Assembly (NCBI GenBank): GCA_021555075.1
Contig: JAKGBX010000002.1
Location: forward strand, 124,001-188,000
Length of the DNA stretch: 64,000 bases
Source of the DNA: Rhodobacteraceae bacterium LMO-JJ12
Lineage (GTDB): Bacteria; Pseudomonadota; Alphaproteobacteria; Rhodobacterales; Rhodobacteraceae
Direction of reading: 5' to 3'
The position numbers and the translations under genes are program-made. The notes beneath the pieces are model-generated. The model was not told the DNA's origin and did not search any database. It was given only the letters and a program-made list of their open reading frames with translations. Position 1 is the stretch's first letter. The number at the start of each line of letters is the position of its first letter. Positions 42,430 to 52,417 of the stretch are shown one piece after another.

Positions 42430-43593
42430 TTAATATGCCTTGCCACGCGCAGAGACCGGCCAGAGGGTTTCGACCTTGCCATTACGCACGCCGACATACC
42501 AATCGTGGACGTTGCAGGTCGGGTCGCAATGACCCGGCACGAGTTTGAGTTTGTCGTTGACCTTGAGCGCGCCGTTTGGGTCCGAGACGACGCCATGTTC
42601 ATCCGAACATTTGAGATATTCGACATCTGTGCGGCCATAGACAACCGGCAGGCCGGAATCGACCGACTGGGCCTTGAGACCTGCGTCGACGATGGCTTTG
42701 TCGGCTTTGGAATGGCTCATCACGCTGGTCAGGACGAACAAGGCGTTTTCCCATTCGCCATCGTCGATACGCTTGCCGGTTTCGTCGAGGATGCGGCCAT
42801 AATCGGCGTCCATGAAGGCATAAGAGCCGCACTGAAGCTCGTTGTAGACGTTCGATGTGCTTTCAAAATAATAGGAACCGGTTCCGCCACCGCCGACGAT
42901 ATCGCACACTAGACCATTGCTTTTCAGCCCCTGAACCGCATCGGCGACTTGGGCGATGGCGGCGTCGATCTTGGTCTTGCGATCCGCGTAGAGATCAAGG
43001 TGCTGCATCGCGCCTTGATAGGCTTGGATGCCGGCGAATTTCAGGTTTGGGGCGGCGTCGATCAGCTTGGCGATGTTGACCACGTCCTGGGTCGTGCTGA
43101 CGCCGCAGCGCCCGGCACCGCAGTCGATCTCGACCAGTGCCTCCAGCTCGGTGCCGTGCTTTTGCGCCGCCGCCGACAGAGCGGCGACGTTTTCGGGATC
43201 GTCAACGCAAACCAGAATACGCGCGCCTAGTTTGGGCATGCGGGCGAGGCGGTCGATCTTGGCTGGGTCGGTCACCTGATTGGAGACCATTACATCCTTG
43301 ATACCGCCGCGGGCGAACACTTCGGCCTCTGACACCTTCTGACAGCACACGCCACAGGCGGCGCCCAGTTCTTGTTGCAGCTTCAGAACGTCCACTGATT
43401 TGTGCATCTTGCCATGGGCGCGGTGGCGCATGCCGTGGGCCTTGGCATAATCGCCCATTTTCTTGATGTTACGCTCGAGCGCGTCGAGATCGAGGATGAG
43501 GCAGGGGGTTTGAATATCGGCCTCATCCATGCCGGGCAGCGCCGGCACGTCAAAGCCGACTTCCAGATTGTCGAGGTTGGCTGGTGCGGTCAT
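42430..43593 (-). CDS. bhcC: Beta-hydroxyaspartate aldolase
   Basis: This 387-residue PLP enzyme of the D-threonine aldolase/alanine-racemase fold joins glycine and glyoxylate to (2R,3S)-beta-hydroxyaspartate. It shows PLP-lysine RHRAHGKMHKS (about K62), GIQAYQGAMQH and the metal-binding GHCDPTCNVHDW near the C terminus. ATG 43593 is preceded by CGGAG and gives the expected length; TTG 43620 would overlap bhcB. It sits 14 bp downstream of bhcB. Confidence 0.93.
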   Translation of the reverse strand: MTAPANLDNLEVGFDVPALPGMDEADIQTPCLILDLDALERNIKKMGDYAKAHGMRHRAHGKMHKSVDVLKLQQELGAACGVCCQKVSEAEVFARGGIKDVMVSNQVTDPAKIDRLARMPKLGARILVCVDDPENVAALSAAAQKHGTELEALVEIDCGAGRCGVSTTQDVVNIAKLIDAAPNLKFAGIQAYQGAMQHLDLYADRKTKIDAAIAQVADAVQGLKSNGLVCDIVGGGGTGSYYFESTSNVYNELQCGSYAFMDADYGRILDETGKRIDDGEWENALFVLTSVMSHSKADKAIVDAGLKAQSVDSGLPVVYGRTDVEYLKCSDEHGVVSDPNGALKVNDKLKLVPGHCDPTCNVHDWYVGVRNGKVETLWPVSARGKAY

Positions 43594-43607
43594 TGGTGTT
43601 GCTCCGT

Positions 43608-44558
43608 TCATTTGATCCAAGGCAGGGCGTCGAGATCGACATTGCCGCCGGTGATGATGACGCCGACACGTTTGCCTTTGAACGTTTCGGAGTTCTTGAG
43701 GATTGTCGCCAGTGGCACGGCCGAGCTAGGCTCCATCACGATGCGGAGATATTTCCAGGTGAGTTTCATTGCGTCGATGATGTCCTGCTCGGATGCGGTG
43801 AAGATATCCGAGATGTGGTTGGAGACGAAATGCCAGGTCAACTCTTTGAGCGGCACTTTTAGCCCATCGGCCACGGTTTCAGGGGCGTCGTCGGCGATGA
43901 TATGCCCGGCTTTGAAGCTGCGATAGGCATCATCGGCCTGTTCGGGTTCGGCGGCGATGATCCGGGTCTCGGGAGCGAGTGTGGACAGCGTGAGACAGGT
44001 TCCCGAGATCATGCCGCCGCCGCCAATGGGTGCTACGACCAGATTGAGACCGCCGGTTTGCTCAATCATTTCCTTTGCGCAGGTTCCTTGCCCGGCGATC
44101 ACGCGCGGATCATTGTAGGGATGCACGAATTCGCCCCCGGTTGCGGCCTGAACCTTTGCGAATGTTTCCTCGCGCGACGTGGTTGAGGGGTCGCATTCGG
44201 TGATTACGCCACCATAGCGTCGCACGGCGTCTTTTTTGGCCTTGGGTGCGGTGTGTGGCATGACAACATTGCACGGGATGCCGCGACGGCCAGCAGCGTA
44301 AGACAGCGAAAGCGCATGATTGCCCGACGAGTGCGTGCATACGCCCTTTTGTGCCTGTGCATCGTTTAGTCCGAACACGGCGTTTGAGGCACCGCGCACT
44401 TTGAACGCTCCGGCCTCCTGAAAGTTCTCGCATTTGAAGAAGAGCTGCGCGCCGGTTAGTTCGTTGAGGTAATCGGAGGTGCGGATCGGCGTGTGATTGA
44501 TATGCGGTTTGATCCGCTCATGCGCGTTTAGCATGTCGTCATATGTGGGGATATACAT
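43608..44558 (-). CDS. bhcB: Beta-hydroxyaspartate dehydratase
   Basis: This 316-residue fold-type II PLP enzyme of the threonine dehydratase/serine racemase type eliminates water from beta-hydroxyaspartate to give iminosuccinate. The PLP lysine is in AGAFKVRGASNAV (K53 from this start) and the phosphate loop in PIGGGGMISG. ATG 44558 is favoured by AAGGA seven bases upstream; ATG 44564 and 44573 are also in frame, the last one overlapping the bhcA stop. Third step of the cycle, between aldolase and reductase. Confidence 0.92.
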   Translation of the reverse strand: MYIPTYDDMLNAHERIKPHINHTPIRTSDYLNELTGAQLFFKCENFQEAGAFKVRGASNAVFGLNDAQAQKGVCTHSSGNHALSLSYAAGRRGIPCNVVMPHTAPKAKKDAVRRYGGVITECDPSTTSREETFAKVQAATGGEFVHPYNDPRVIAGQGTCAKEMIEQTGGLNLVVAPIGGGGMISGTCLTLSTLAPETRIIAAEPEQADDAYRSFKAGHIIADDAPETVADGLKVPLKELTWHFVSNHISDIFTASEQDIIDAMKLTWKYLRIVMEPSSAVPLATILKNSETFKGKRVGVIITGGNVDLDALPWIK

Positions 44559-44572
44559 TGCCATATCCTTCA

Positions 44573-45763
44573 TCACGCTGCATCTTGCTGCGCGAGGGTG
44601 CGATTGGTGCGGTAGTACTCCTGTGCGGCGGCGACACCGGACCCAAGGGTGATGTCGAGGCCGAGATCGGCCATGCACATTTCGGCGCTGGCGATGCCCG
44701 ACAGGGTCATGACATCAGTCAAGCTTCCAAGATGGCCGATGCGGAACACCTTGCCCGCAACTTCGCCCAAGCCGACGCCAAAGGCTACGCCATAGGCGTC
44801 GGCAGCATGGGTCACGATATCGGTGGCGTTGAACCCTTCGGGCGTGCGGATTGCGCTGACCGTGTCGGAGTAGAGGTCTGGTGATTGCGCGCACAGCCCA
44901 AGCCCCCAGGCCTGCACGGCGGCGCGAACACCTTCGGCGATGCGATGATGGCGGGCGAACACGTTCTCCAGCCCTTCGTCGAGCAGCAGCTTGCAGGATT
45001 CGTTCAGCCCGTTCAGCAGTCCGACTGAGGGCGTGTAGGGGTAGGCGTTATTGGCGTAGCCTTTGCCCATGTCGCGTATGTCAAAGAAGGTGCGCGGTAG
45101 CGTAGCGGTCTCAACAGCCGTCATAGCCTTGGGCGAGAAGCCGACAATTGCCAGCCCGGCGGGCAGCATGAAGCCCTTTTGCGAGCCGGTCACGGCGATA
45201 TCAACGCCCCATTCGTCCATGCGGAAATCCATCGAGGCGATCGAGCTTACGCCATCGACAAAAAGCAGAGCTGGGTGGCCCGCTGCGTCAAGTGCGCGGC
45301 GCACAGCGGCGATGTCAAAGAGCACGCCAGTTGCGGTTTCGTTGTGGGTTGCCAGAACCACTTTGATTTCGTGGTGTTTGTCAGCGGTGAGGATTTCTTC
45401 ATAGCGATCTGCGGGCAGCCCGGCGCCCCACGGCGTTTCAACGATCTGCACATTGAGGCTGTGACGTTGGCACATGTCGATCCAGCGATGGGAGAACATG
45501 CCGTTTCGCGCAGCGAGAACTTTGTCGCCCGCGCTCAGCGTGTTGGTCAGGGCGGTTTCCCAACCGCCGGTGCCGGTGGAGGGGAAGATGAAAATCTCGG
45601 CGGTTTCGCTTTTCAGAACCTTTTTCACGCCCGCCAGTGCCGGACGAAGGATTTGCCCGAACAGTGGCGAGCGGTGATCCAGCGTCGGCATGTCGACAGC
45701 CTTGCGAAGCTGCTCGGGCATGTTGGTCGGGCCGGGGATAAAAACCGGGTTTTGAAAGCTCAT
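44573..45763 (-). CDS. bhcA: Aspartate-glyoxylate aminotransferase
   Basis: This 396-residue class V PLP aminotransferase has the catalytic lysine in VTGSQKGFMLPAG (K196). It transfers the amino group of L-aspartate to glyoxylate, yielding glycine and oxaloacetate, the net output of the cycle. First gene of bhcABCD, divergent from the IclR regulator bhcR across a 168-bp AT-rich gap. The start is ATG 45763 with GGAGACGG upstream. Serine-glyoxylate aminotransferase is the nearest alternative, but the operon settles the assignment. Confidence 0.94.
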   Translation of the reverse strand: MSFQNPVFIPGPTNMPEQLRKAVDMPTLDHRSPLFGQILRPALAGVKKVLKSETAEIFIFPSTGTGGWETALTNTLSAGDKVLAARNGMFSHRWIDMCQRHSLNVQIVETPWGAGLPADRYEEILTADKHHEIKVVLATHNETATGVLFDIAAVRRALDAAGHPALLFVDGVSSIASMDFRMDEWGVDIAVTGSQKGFMLPAGLAIVGFSPKAMTAVETATLPRTFFDIRDMGKGYANNAYPYTPSVGLLNGLNESCKLLLDEGLENVFARHHRIAEGVRAAVQAWGLGLCAQSPDLYSDTVSAIRTPEGFNATDIVTHAADAYGVAFGVGLGEVAGKVFRIGHLGSLTDVMTLSGIASAEMCMADLGLDITLGSGVAAAQEYYRTNRTLAQQDAA

Positions 45764-45840
45764 GTCCGTCTCCTTGTATCGTTAAGAGGTAAGGTATCCG
45801 CCCCTCACAGGTAATGACACTTTTTTGAAATCATTTTTCA

Positions 45841-45921
45841 TTTTCCTCATTGTTGAGAAAATTTAGTATTGTCAGCCGGTTACATTTTTCATATCGTGAA
45901 TTTCCGTTTCATCCGGAAATT
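45841..45921 (+). promoter_or_regulatory. Operator-like palindromes in the bhcA-bhcR divergent gap
   Basis: Two inverted repeats lie in the control region. One is an imperfect TTTTCCTCA..TTGAGAAAA (45841-45861). The other is a perfect AATTTCCG-7nt-CGGAAATT (45899-45921), ending 10 bp before the bhcR start. IclR-type regulators bind such palindromes. BhcR, which responds to glyoxylate in Paracoccus, is the obvious candidate. Which of the two it uses cannot be told here. Confidence 0.55.
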
Positions 45922-45931
45922 GAGATTTCTT

Positions 45932-46768
45932 ATGGATTCCCAAGACAATCCCCAAACTGCCGTCCGTCGCGCCCGTGGGCGGCCAAGGGGTTGGGACGAC
46001 AAGACCGAGCAAAACACCATCAAATCGCTCGATCGAGCGATGGAGGTTTTCGAATACCTGAGCCGGACGCAGGGCAAGGCATTGTCAGCGCTGGCCTCGG
46101 AGATGGGGCAATCGCCCGCAACGGTCTATCGAATTCTTGTGACACTTGAAACGCGAGGGTTGGTCGAATTTGATGCAGAGGAACAGGTCTGGCATATCGG
46201 GCCGAACGCCTTTGTGATCGGTGCGCGCTTTTTGCGGCGCACCGGCCTTGTGGAGCGCGCGCGACCCATTCTGAGAAAGTTGATGGAAGAGACCGGAGAG
46301 ACCGCAAATATCGGGATCGAAAAGGGTGGCTCGGTGTTGTTTCTAAGTCAGGTGGAAACCGAAGAGAGCATACGCGCGTTTTTCCCGCCGGGAACGCTTT
46401 CGCCGATGCATGCGTCAGGTATTGGAAAGGCGTTGCTTGCTCATATGGATGAAAGCAGGCTGTCGAGAGTTTTGATCGAAGGCGCGTTGGAGACATTTAC
46501 CCAGCATACGATAACGGATATCGCGCGATTGCGCGCCGATCTTGCCGAGACGCGGGCGCGTGGCTTTGCCATCGACGGTGAAGAGAAGAACCTCGGAATG
46601 CGCTGTATCGCGGCCCCGGTTTTCGATCTCAGTCAAGAGGCGGTCGCCGGTATCTCGGTTTCGGGGCCCACCAGCCGGGTCGACACAATAGATATCGAGC
46701 GCTTGAGCTCAGCCGTCATAAATGCGGCCAATGCGCTTTCGCGTGCCATTGGTGGCGAGCCAGCCTAA
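45932..46768 (+). CDS. bhcR: IclR-family regulator of the beta-hydroxyaspartate cycle
   Basis: The 278-residue protein has an N-terminal winged helix (about 30-90; ALSALASEMGQSPATVYRIL) and a C-terminal IclR effector domain (about 105-270; GMRCIAAPVFD). The first 25 residues are basic and disordered-looking (RRARGRPRGW). Divergent from bhcABCD, as for BhcR in Paracoccus denitrificans, which binds glyoxylate. ATG 45932 is chosen over the longer frame from 45869, which would cover the palindromic control region. Confidence 0.9.
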   Translation: MDSQDNPQTAVRRARGRPRGWDDKTEQNTIKSLDRAMEVFEYLSRTQGKALSALASEMGQSPATVYRILVTLETRGLVEFDAEEQVWHIGPNAFVIGARFLRRTGLVERARPILRKLMEETGETANIGIEKGGSVLFLSQVETEESIRAFFPPGTLSPMHASGIGKALLAHMDESRLSRVLIEGALETFTQHTITDIARLRADLAETRARGFAIDGEEKNLGMRCIAAPVFDLSQEAVAGISVSGPTSRVDTIDIERLSSAVINAANALSRAIGGEPA

Positions 46769-46779
46769 GCGAGTCAGAC

Positions 46780-47610
46780 TTAACGGTGAGGAGTCCCCAG
46801 TCTCATGTGGCGGTTAACGTCTTTGTAGAGCAGATAGCGGAATTTGCCGGGGCCGCCCGCATAGCAGGCCTGCGGGCAGAAGGCGCGCAGCCACATGTAG
46901 TCGCCTGCTTCGACCTCGACCCAGTCTTGGTTGAGGCGATAGACGGCCTTGCCTTCGAGCACATAAAGCCCGTGTTCCATGACATGGGTTTCGGCAAAAG
47001 GGATCACCGCGCCGGGCTCAAACGTGACGACGGTGACATGCATGTCGTGGCGCAGGTCGGCGGGATCGACAAAGCGGGTTGTTGCCCACTTGCCATCGGT
47101 TTTGGGCATCACTGTCGGGGCTATGTCGTTCTCATTAGTGATGATCACGTCGGGCGTATCAAGCCCGTCGACCGCCTCGTAAGCTTTGCGAATCCAATGG
47201 AAGCGAAGCGTTTCGTCGCCCCCATTGTGCAGGGTCCAATCTGTCGCGGGTGGTAGGTAGGCATAGCCACCGGGTGTCAATTGATGGTCTTTGCCTGCGA
47301 CGGCTAAGGTGGCCGTTCCCTCAACCACGAAGAGGACGCCTTCGGCCTGGGGGTCGGTTTCGGGACGGTTTGAACCGCCGCCCGGCGCAACCTCCATGAT
47401 GTATTGCGAGAAAGTTTCGGCAAATCCGCTGAGCGGGCGCGAGAGCACCCAAAGCCGCGTGCCCTCCCAGAAAGGTAGGAAGCTGGTCACAATATCGCGC
47501 ATCGTGCCCTTTGGGATAACGGCGTAGGCGTCGGTGAAGACCGCGCGGTCCGTCAGAAGGGTTTCCTGACCGGGGTGGCCACCATGGGGCGCATAATATT
47601 TTGTCGTCAT
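46780..47610 (-). CDS. allE: (S)-ureidoglycine aminohydrolase
   Basis: This 276-residue bicupin hydrolyses ureidoglycine to ureidoglycolate and ammonia in allantoin breakdown. N-terminal MTTKYYAPHGGHPGQETLLTD is characteristic. Two cupin barrels are seen, with the second one containing the metal-binding FAETHVMEHGLYVLEG and the closing WLRAFCPQACYAGG. ATG 47610; the frame continues upstream without a plausible start. Ends 12 bp from the convergent bhcR. Its product feeds AllA, whose gene lies 9 kb to the right. Confidence 0.92.
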   Translation of the reverse strand: MTTKYYAPHGGHPGQETLLTDRAVFTDAYAVIPKGTMRDIVTSFLPFWEGTRLWVLSRPLSGFAETFSQYIMEVAPGGGSNRPETDPQAEGVLFVVEGTATLAVAGKDHQLTPGGYAYLPPATDWTLHNGGDETLRFHWIRKAYEAVDGLDTPDVIITNENDIAPTVMPKTDGKWATTRFVDPADLRHDMHVTVVTFEPGAVIPFAETHVMEHGLYVLEGKAVYRLNQDWVEVEAGDYMWLRAFCPQACYAGGPGKFRYLLYKDVNRHMRLGTPHR

Positions 47611-47734
47611 GCGGTTTCCTAACGCTCGTTGGTTGGGGGTAGTATGTCTTTGAAAAGACGAGGGAACCACCCGCATTGCCGGAACATATCTTTTCGAGAT
47701 TAGTTGATAATCCGAAATTGCTTGCGATGAGAAT

Positions 47735-47767
47735 TTTGAAAAAGGTGGCGCGGGTTGCTGCGCCGCC
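47735..47767 (-). terminator. Rho-independent terminator of glcB
   Basis: On the minus strand GGCGGCGC, an 8-nt loop, GCGCCACC (one mismatch) and then TTTTTC, beginning 8 bp after the glcB stop. It isolates glcB from allE. The remaining allE-glcB gap also carries GTCTTTGAAAAGAC (47649-47662), a small palindrome. Confidence 0.75.
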
Positions 47768-47774
47768 TTGGGGG

Positions 47775-49949
47775 TTATTGGCGCGCCTGTTGTGCCTTTA
47801 GTTCCAGGCGGCGCGCATGCAAGACAGGCTCGGTATAGCCAGACGGTTGCTCGCACCCTTTGAGAACAAGTTCGCAGGCAGCCTTGAAGGCGATGCCGTC
47901 ATAGTCGGGCGCCATCGGCACATAGTCGGGGTCTGAGGCGTTCTGACGATCGACGACTTCTGCCATCTGTCTGAAGATATCCATGACTTCATCCTTGCTA
48001 ACGATGTCATGGTGCAGCCAGTTTGCGATATGTTGCGCAGAAATCCGGCAGGTTGCGCGATCTTCCATCAAGCCAACATCATTGATGTCGGGAACCTTGG
48101 AGCAACCGACGCCCTGATCAATCCAGCGCACGACATATCCCAGAATACCCTGTGCGTTGTTTTCGACCTCGCGGCGGATCTGTTCCGGGGTCCACTTGCG
48201 ATAGCTGGCGATGGGGATATCGAGCAGCGCCTCGACATAGGCGCGCCGCCCACCTTTGGCCAGGTCAGCCTGAACCTTGAACACATCGACCTTGTGATAG
48301 TGCAGCGCATGCAGGGTTGCGGCGGTTGGTGACGGCACCCAGGCACAGTTCGCGCCCGCTTTGGGGTGTTCGATCTTGGCGTCGAGCATTGCGCTCATCT
48401 TGTCAGGCATGGCCCACATGCCCTTGCCGATTTGTGCGCGGCCAGAGAACCCACATTCAAGGCCGATGTCGACATTCTGATTTTCGTAGGCCGTGATCCA
48501 GCCCTTGCGCTTGATGAAATCCTTGCGGCTGAACGGGCCTGCTTCCATTGAGGTATGAATCTCGTCGCCGGTGCGGTCGAGAAACCCTGTGTTGATGAAA
48601 AACACTCGATGCTTGGCTGCGCGAATACATTCCTTGAGGTTGACGCTGGTGCGGCGCTCTTCATCCATGATGCCAAGTTTCACGGTGTATTGCGGCAGGC
48701 CCAGAATACGTTCGACCTGGGTGAAAGTCTCATCAGCAAACGCTACCTCTTCTGGGCCGTGCATCTTGGGTTTCACCACATAGATCGATCCTTGGGTGGA
48801 ATTGCGTGCGCCGCCGTCCTTGGCCAGATCGTGCATCGCGACAAGAGTTGTCACCAGCGCGTCGAGCAGACCTTCGAAAATCTCGCCGCCGGTGCGGTCG
48901 AAGACTGCGGGATTGGTCATGAGGTGGCCGACATTGCGCACCAGCAAGAGGGCGCGACCCTTGACGGACAGATCGGTTCCGTCTGGCGCGGTAAATTGGC
49001 GGTCAGGATTGAGGTTTCGAGTGAGGGGCTTGCCGCCCTTCTCAAAGGTTTCCGACAGGTCGCCTTTCATCAGGCCAAGCCAGTTGCGATAGGCGAGCAC
49101 TTTGTCTTCGCCATCGACACAAGCCACGGAATCCTCGCAATCAATGATCGCTGACATGGCGGATTCGAGTTTGACATCCGCCAAGCCAGAGGCGGTTTGC
49201 TTGCCGATGAGGTGGGTACGGTCAAAAACCAGTTCGACATGCAGGCCATGGTTTTTCAAGAGCACTGTGCTCGGGTTGTCTGCGTCCCCTGTATATCCAA
49301 CGAATTTTTCGGGCTCGATCAGGGATGAACCATCGACGGTCAGCCGACCATCTGTGATGCGATAGGATTTGGCTTTCCCATGGCTTGTCTGGGTCAGTGG
49401 GAATGTTTCGTCCAGAAACACTGCTGTCCGGGCAACAACCCTTGCGCCGCGTCCGCCATCGAATGCCCCTTGTGGGGGCGGTGACCCCATGGCGTCGGTG
49501 CCGTAAAGCCCATCATACAGGCTGCCCCATCTGGCGTTTGCGGCGTTCAGGACAAAACGGGCATTGGTGACAGGGACAACAAGTTGCGGGCCGGGAATGC
49601 TTGCGATTTCTGCATCAACATTTTGCGTTGCAATGGAAAAATCGCCAGCTTCCGGCAACAGATACCCGATCTCTTCGAGGAACGCCTTGTAGGCCACGCT
49701 ATCGAATGCCGTGTCGCGGTGTTGCTTGTGCCAGGCGTCGATTTTGGCCTGTAGCACTTCGCGCTTTTCCAGCAAGCTCTGGTTCCGGCTGCCGAAATCA
49801 TGCGCCAGTGTTGATAGCCCGGCCCAGAAATCATCAGCTTTGACGCCGGTTCCCGGCAATGCTTCGTTTTCGATGAATGCGATGAGTTGGCAATCCACCG
49901 AAAGGTCGTTGCGGGCTTGATGGTTGGTATTACCGAACTTAGCTGACAT
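47775..49949 (-). CDS. glcB: Malate synthase G
   Basis: This 724-residue monomeric malate synthase condenses glyoxylate with acetyl-CoA to malate. Length is exactly as in the G isoform. Typical blocks include [54 protein letters not shown], with the catalytic Arg and Glu/Asp region, and the C-terminal [20 protein letters not shown] 49949 is preferred over the frame end at 49988. It offers a second glyoxylate sink next to the bhc operon. Confidence 0.96.
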   Translation of the reverse strand: MSAKFGNTNHQARNDLSVDCQLIAFIENEALPGTGVKADDFWAGLSTLAHDFGSRNQSLLEKREVLQAKIDAWHKQHRDTAFDSVAYKAFLEEIGYLLPEAGDFSIATQNVDAEIASIPGPQLVVPVTNARFVLNAANARWGSLYDGLYGTDAMGSPPPQGAFDGGRGARVVARTAVFLDETFPLTQTSHGKAKSYRITDGRLTVDGSSLIEPEKFVGYTGDADNPSTVLLKNHGLHVELVFDRTHLIGKQTASGLADVKLESAMSAIIDCEDSVACVDGEDKVLAYRNWLGLMKGDLSETFEKGGKPLTRNLNPDRQFTAPDGTDLSVKGRALLLVRNVGHLMTNPAVFDRTGGEIFEGLLDALVTTLVAMHDLAKDGGARNSTQGSIYVVKPKMHGPEEVAFADETFTQVERILGLPQYTVKLGIMDEERRTSVNLKECIRAAKHRVFFINTGFLDRTGDEIHTSMEAGPFSRKDFIKRKGWITAYENQNVDIGLECGFSGRAQIGKGMWAMPDKMSAMLDAKIEHPKAGANCAWVPSPTAATLHALHYHKVDVFKVQADLAKGGRRAYVEALLDIPIASYRKWTPEQIRREVENNAQGILGYVVRWIDQGVGCSKVPDINDVGLMEDRATCRISAQHIANWLHHDIVSKDEVMDIFRQMAEVVDRQNASDPDYVPMAPDYDGIAFKAACELVLKGCEQPSGYTEPVLHARRLELKAQQARQ

Positions 49950-50392
49950 GTCTTCTCTCGCTCGAAATAGGTTTGTCTCGGGTCTCATGCTTGCCGAGAT
50001 GTATGATGTGGCCGCCCACCAGTTCTATACCGCGAACGCAGGCCCTGTCATTGATTGAGAAAGGGATCATTTGCAGCCGGCAGAGGAAGCACTTTCATCC
50101 TTTTTGCGAAAACGACCGCAGTTAAGCAAACCGGAGTCGGCACAGTGGTGGCGCGTGCGGGGTTTTCAGATTTCTAAGCGCACGGCCTCCCTAAGTCGGC
50201 CCGGACGACAATCTGCGTGATAATAGGTGAATTGTACGGCTGGCGGGTGGTGTTGAGACAGATGTTCTGTGAGTATCCTGAATTGAGATGGCGGTCTTCC
50301 GGGTGGCAGGCGAAAACATATCTATTTCTTGACTTTCCCGCTCCACGCTTTGATTGAAGCCCCAGTAGAACGATCAGAATAGGGGGGGAGAG
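49950..50392. other. Intergenic region between glcB and a TRAP operon
   Basis: A 443-bp divergent control region containing promoters for glcB (leftward) and dctQM (rightward). I see no convincing gene, long palindrome or repeat in it. Confidence 0.6.
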
Positions 50393-50971
50393 ATGCGTCT
50401 TCTTGCTGGAATTGCCGCATTGATCTGCGCTGTTAACCTGATGATCGGCAAAACATTCGCTTGGCTGTCGCTGGGCATTGTTGTCGTCTGTTTCACGGTT
50501 GTTGTTCAGCGCTATATTTTTGCGACGAGCTATGTGTGGATGCAGGATCTCTACATCTGGTTGAATGGTGCGATGTTTACCGCCGTGGCCGGTTTTGCAT
50601 TGCTGCGCGATGACCATGTTCGGGTCGATATCTTCTATCGCCCCGCAAAGGTGCGGACCCGGGCGCTGACTGATTTGATTGGCGTATTTCTCTTCCTGCT
50701 TCCTTTTGCCGGGGTAGTTTACGTCTATTCGATGCCCTTTGTACTACGCGCCTGGGGGCACTACGAAAGCTCGGCGAATGTCGGCGGAATGCCGGGTCTC
50801 TTCATTCTGAAATCGTTCGTTATCGCATTTGTAGTGCTGATAGCCCTTCAGGGGGTTGCGATGGTCATCCGGTCAATTCTGGTTCTGTCGGGCAATGAAC
50901 AGATGGTTCCCAAGTCAATTCAGTACAGCGCCAATCAAGCGGAAATTGACACCTCGAAGGGAGCTGCCTGA
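50393..50971 (+). CDS. TRAP transporter small permease (DctQ)
   Basis: The 192-residue protein has four predicted transmembrane helices and the DctQ signature WMQDLYIWLNGAMFTAVAGF..LLRDDHVRVDIFY. Normal length. GGGGGGAG precedes the ATG. The stop TGA overlaps the dctM start by one base, so the two are coupled. The receptor gene lies in the opposite orientation at 52418-53512. Confidence 0.92.
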   Translation: MRLLAGIAALICAVNLMIGKTFAWLSLGIVVVCFTVVVQRYIFATSYVWMQDLYIWLNGAMFTAVAGFALLRDDHVRVDIFYRPAKVRTRALTDLIGVFLFLLPFAGVVYVYSMPFVLRAWGHYESSANVGGMPGLFILKSFVIAFVVLIALQGVAMVIRSILVLSGNEQMVPKSIQYSANQAEIDTSKGAA

Positions 50972-52362
50972 TGGATCCGGTGTTGATTGGCGAAATCCTT
51001 GCCGCCCTGATGTTCTTTGGTGTGATCGGCTTCTTGCTGCTGGGCTTTCCGGTTGCGTTTACCCTGGCGGGTGTTTCGCTGCTTTTTGGTGGCGTCGGAA
51101 TGGCCTTTGGGGTCTTTGATCCGTCAAACTTCGGCTCTCTGCCCAACCGTTATATCGGGTTTATGACCAATGAGGTGTTGGTGGCTGTGCCGCTGTTCAT
51201 TTTCATGGGGGTGATGCTGGAGAGAAGTCAGATTGCCGAGCAACTTCTGCTGACCATGGGCAAACTGTTTGGCAACCTGCGCGGCGGGCTTGGCATTTCG
51301 GTGGTGCTGGTGGGGGCGATGCTGGCTGCCTCGACAGGTGTGGTCGGGGCAACCGTGGTGACAATGGGGCTGATCTCGCTGCCTGCGATGTTGCGTGCGG
51401 GATATGATCCCAAGTTGGCCAGTGGTGTGATCTGTGCCAGTGGCACGCTGGGTCAGATTATTCCGCCGTCAACGGTGCTGATCTTCATGGGTGACATGCT
51501 GTCAGGCATTAACAGTCAGGTGCAGATGGCCAAGGGCAATTTTGCGCCAACCCCGGTTTCGGTGGGGGATCTGTTTGCCGGGGCGTTGCTTCCGGGGATT
51601 CTGTTGGTTTCGCTCTATCTGGTCTGGGTTTTGTTCAAGGCGGTTACTGATCCGGCCTCATGCCCAGCGACGCCGGTCCCGCCGGAAGAGAAAGGGGGGC
51701 TTCTGCGTGAGGTCTTCGTGGCTCTTGTTCCTCCTCTTCTGCTGATACTTGCGGTTCTGGGTTCGATTCTGGGCGGTATTGCAACCCCGACTGAGGCCGC
51801 TTCTGTTGGGGCTGTCGGGGCAATGGTTCTGGCGGCGCTACGCTGGCGTTTGTCTTACAAAATCCTCAGGGAAACGATGGTCGCAACGGCGACGATCACC
51901 AGCATGGTGTTTGTCATTCTGCTGGGCGCTTCGGTCTTTTCGGTAGTGTTTCGGATGATGGGGGGCGACAATCTGGTGCATGAGTTCCTCAGCAACCTGC
52001 CCGGTGGCAAACTGGCGGCGGTTGCTGTGGTGATGCTGATCATGTTCTTCCTTGGCTTCATCCTCGACACGTTTGAGATCATCTTTATCGTGATCCCGAT
52101 CACCGCGCCGGTATTGCTGATGCTCGATGTTGATCCGATCTGGTTGGGCGTTCTTGTCGGGGTGAACCTGCAAACGTCGTTCCTCACCCCACCCTTCGGG
52201 TTCGCATTATTTTACTTGCGCGGTGTGGCACCGCCGGGTCTGCCGACCAGCGCGATCTATAAAGGGGTTCTGCCCTTCGTGGTGTTGCAGATCATTGCGA
52301 TCGCGATTCTGTTCGCGTTCCCCGAGATCGTTACATGGCTGCCCCGAATGGTGGCGGGGTGA
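50971..52362 (+). CDS. TRAP transporter large permease (DctM)
   Basis: This 463-residue permease has about 12 hydrophobic segments. It carries the family blocks PLFIFMGVMLERSQIAEQL, GTLGQIIPPSTVLIFMGD and LQTSFLTPPFGFALFYLRGV. It is a normal-length relative of the fused DctM at 34610, sharing long identical stretches, so the two systems are paralogous. It drives Na+- or H+-coupled uptake of a carboxylate delivered by DctP. The surrounding purine and glyoxylate genes suggest a glyoxylate-related acid or ureide as substrate, by position only. Confidence 0.93.
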   Translation: MDPVLIGEILAALMFFGVIGFLLLGFPVAFTLAGVSLLFGGVGMAFGVFDPSNFGSLPNRYIGFMTNEVLVAVPLFIFMGVMLERSQIAEQLLLTMGKLFGNLRGGLGISVVLVGAMLAASTGVVGATVVTMGLISLPAMLRAGYDPKLASGVICASGTLGQIIPPSTVLIFMGDMLSGINSQVQMAKGNFAPTPVSVGDLFAGALLPGILLVSLYLVWVLFKAVTDPASCPATPVPPEEKGGLLREVFVALVPPLLLILAVLGSILGGIATPTEAASVGAVGAMVLAALRWRLSYKILRETMVATATITSMVFVILLGASVFSVVFRMMGGDNLVHEFLSNLPGGKLAAVAVVMLIMFFLGFILDTFEIIFIVIPITAPVLLMLDVDPIWLGVLVGVNLQTSFLTPPFGFALFYLRGVAPPGLPTSAIYKGVLPFVVLQIIAIAILFAFPEIVTWLPRMVAG

Positions 52363-52367
52363 CGTAA

Positions 52368-52401
52368 GAAAGGCCCGGTGTTTCCACCGGGCCTTTCGTT
52401 T
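52368..52401. terminator. Bidirectional terminator between convergent dctM and dctP
   Basis: Perfect 13-bp arms GAAAGGCCCGGTG (52368-52380) and CACCGGGCCTTTC (52385-52397) around TTTC, followed by GTTT. Confidence 0.9.
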
Positions 52402-52417
52402 AGCGTAACTGCTAGAA

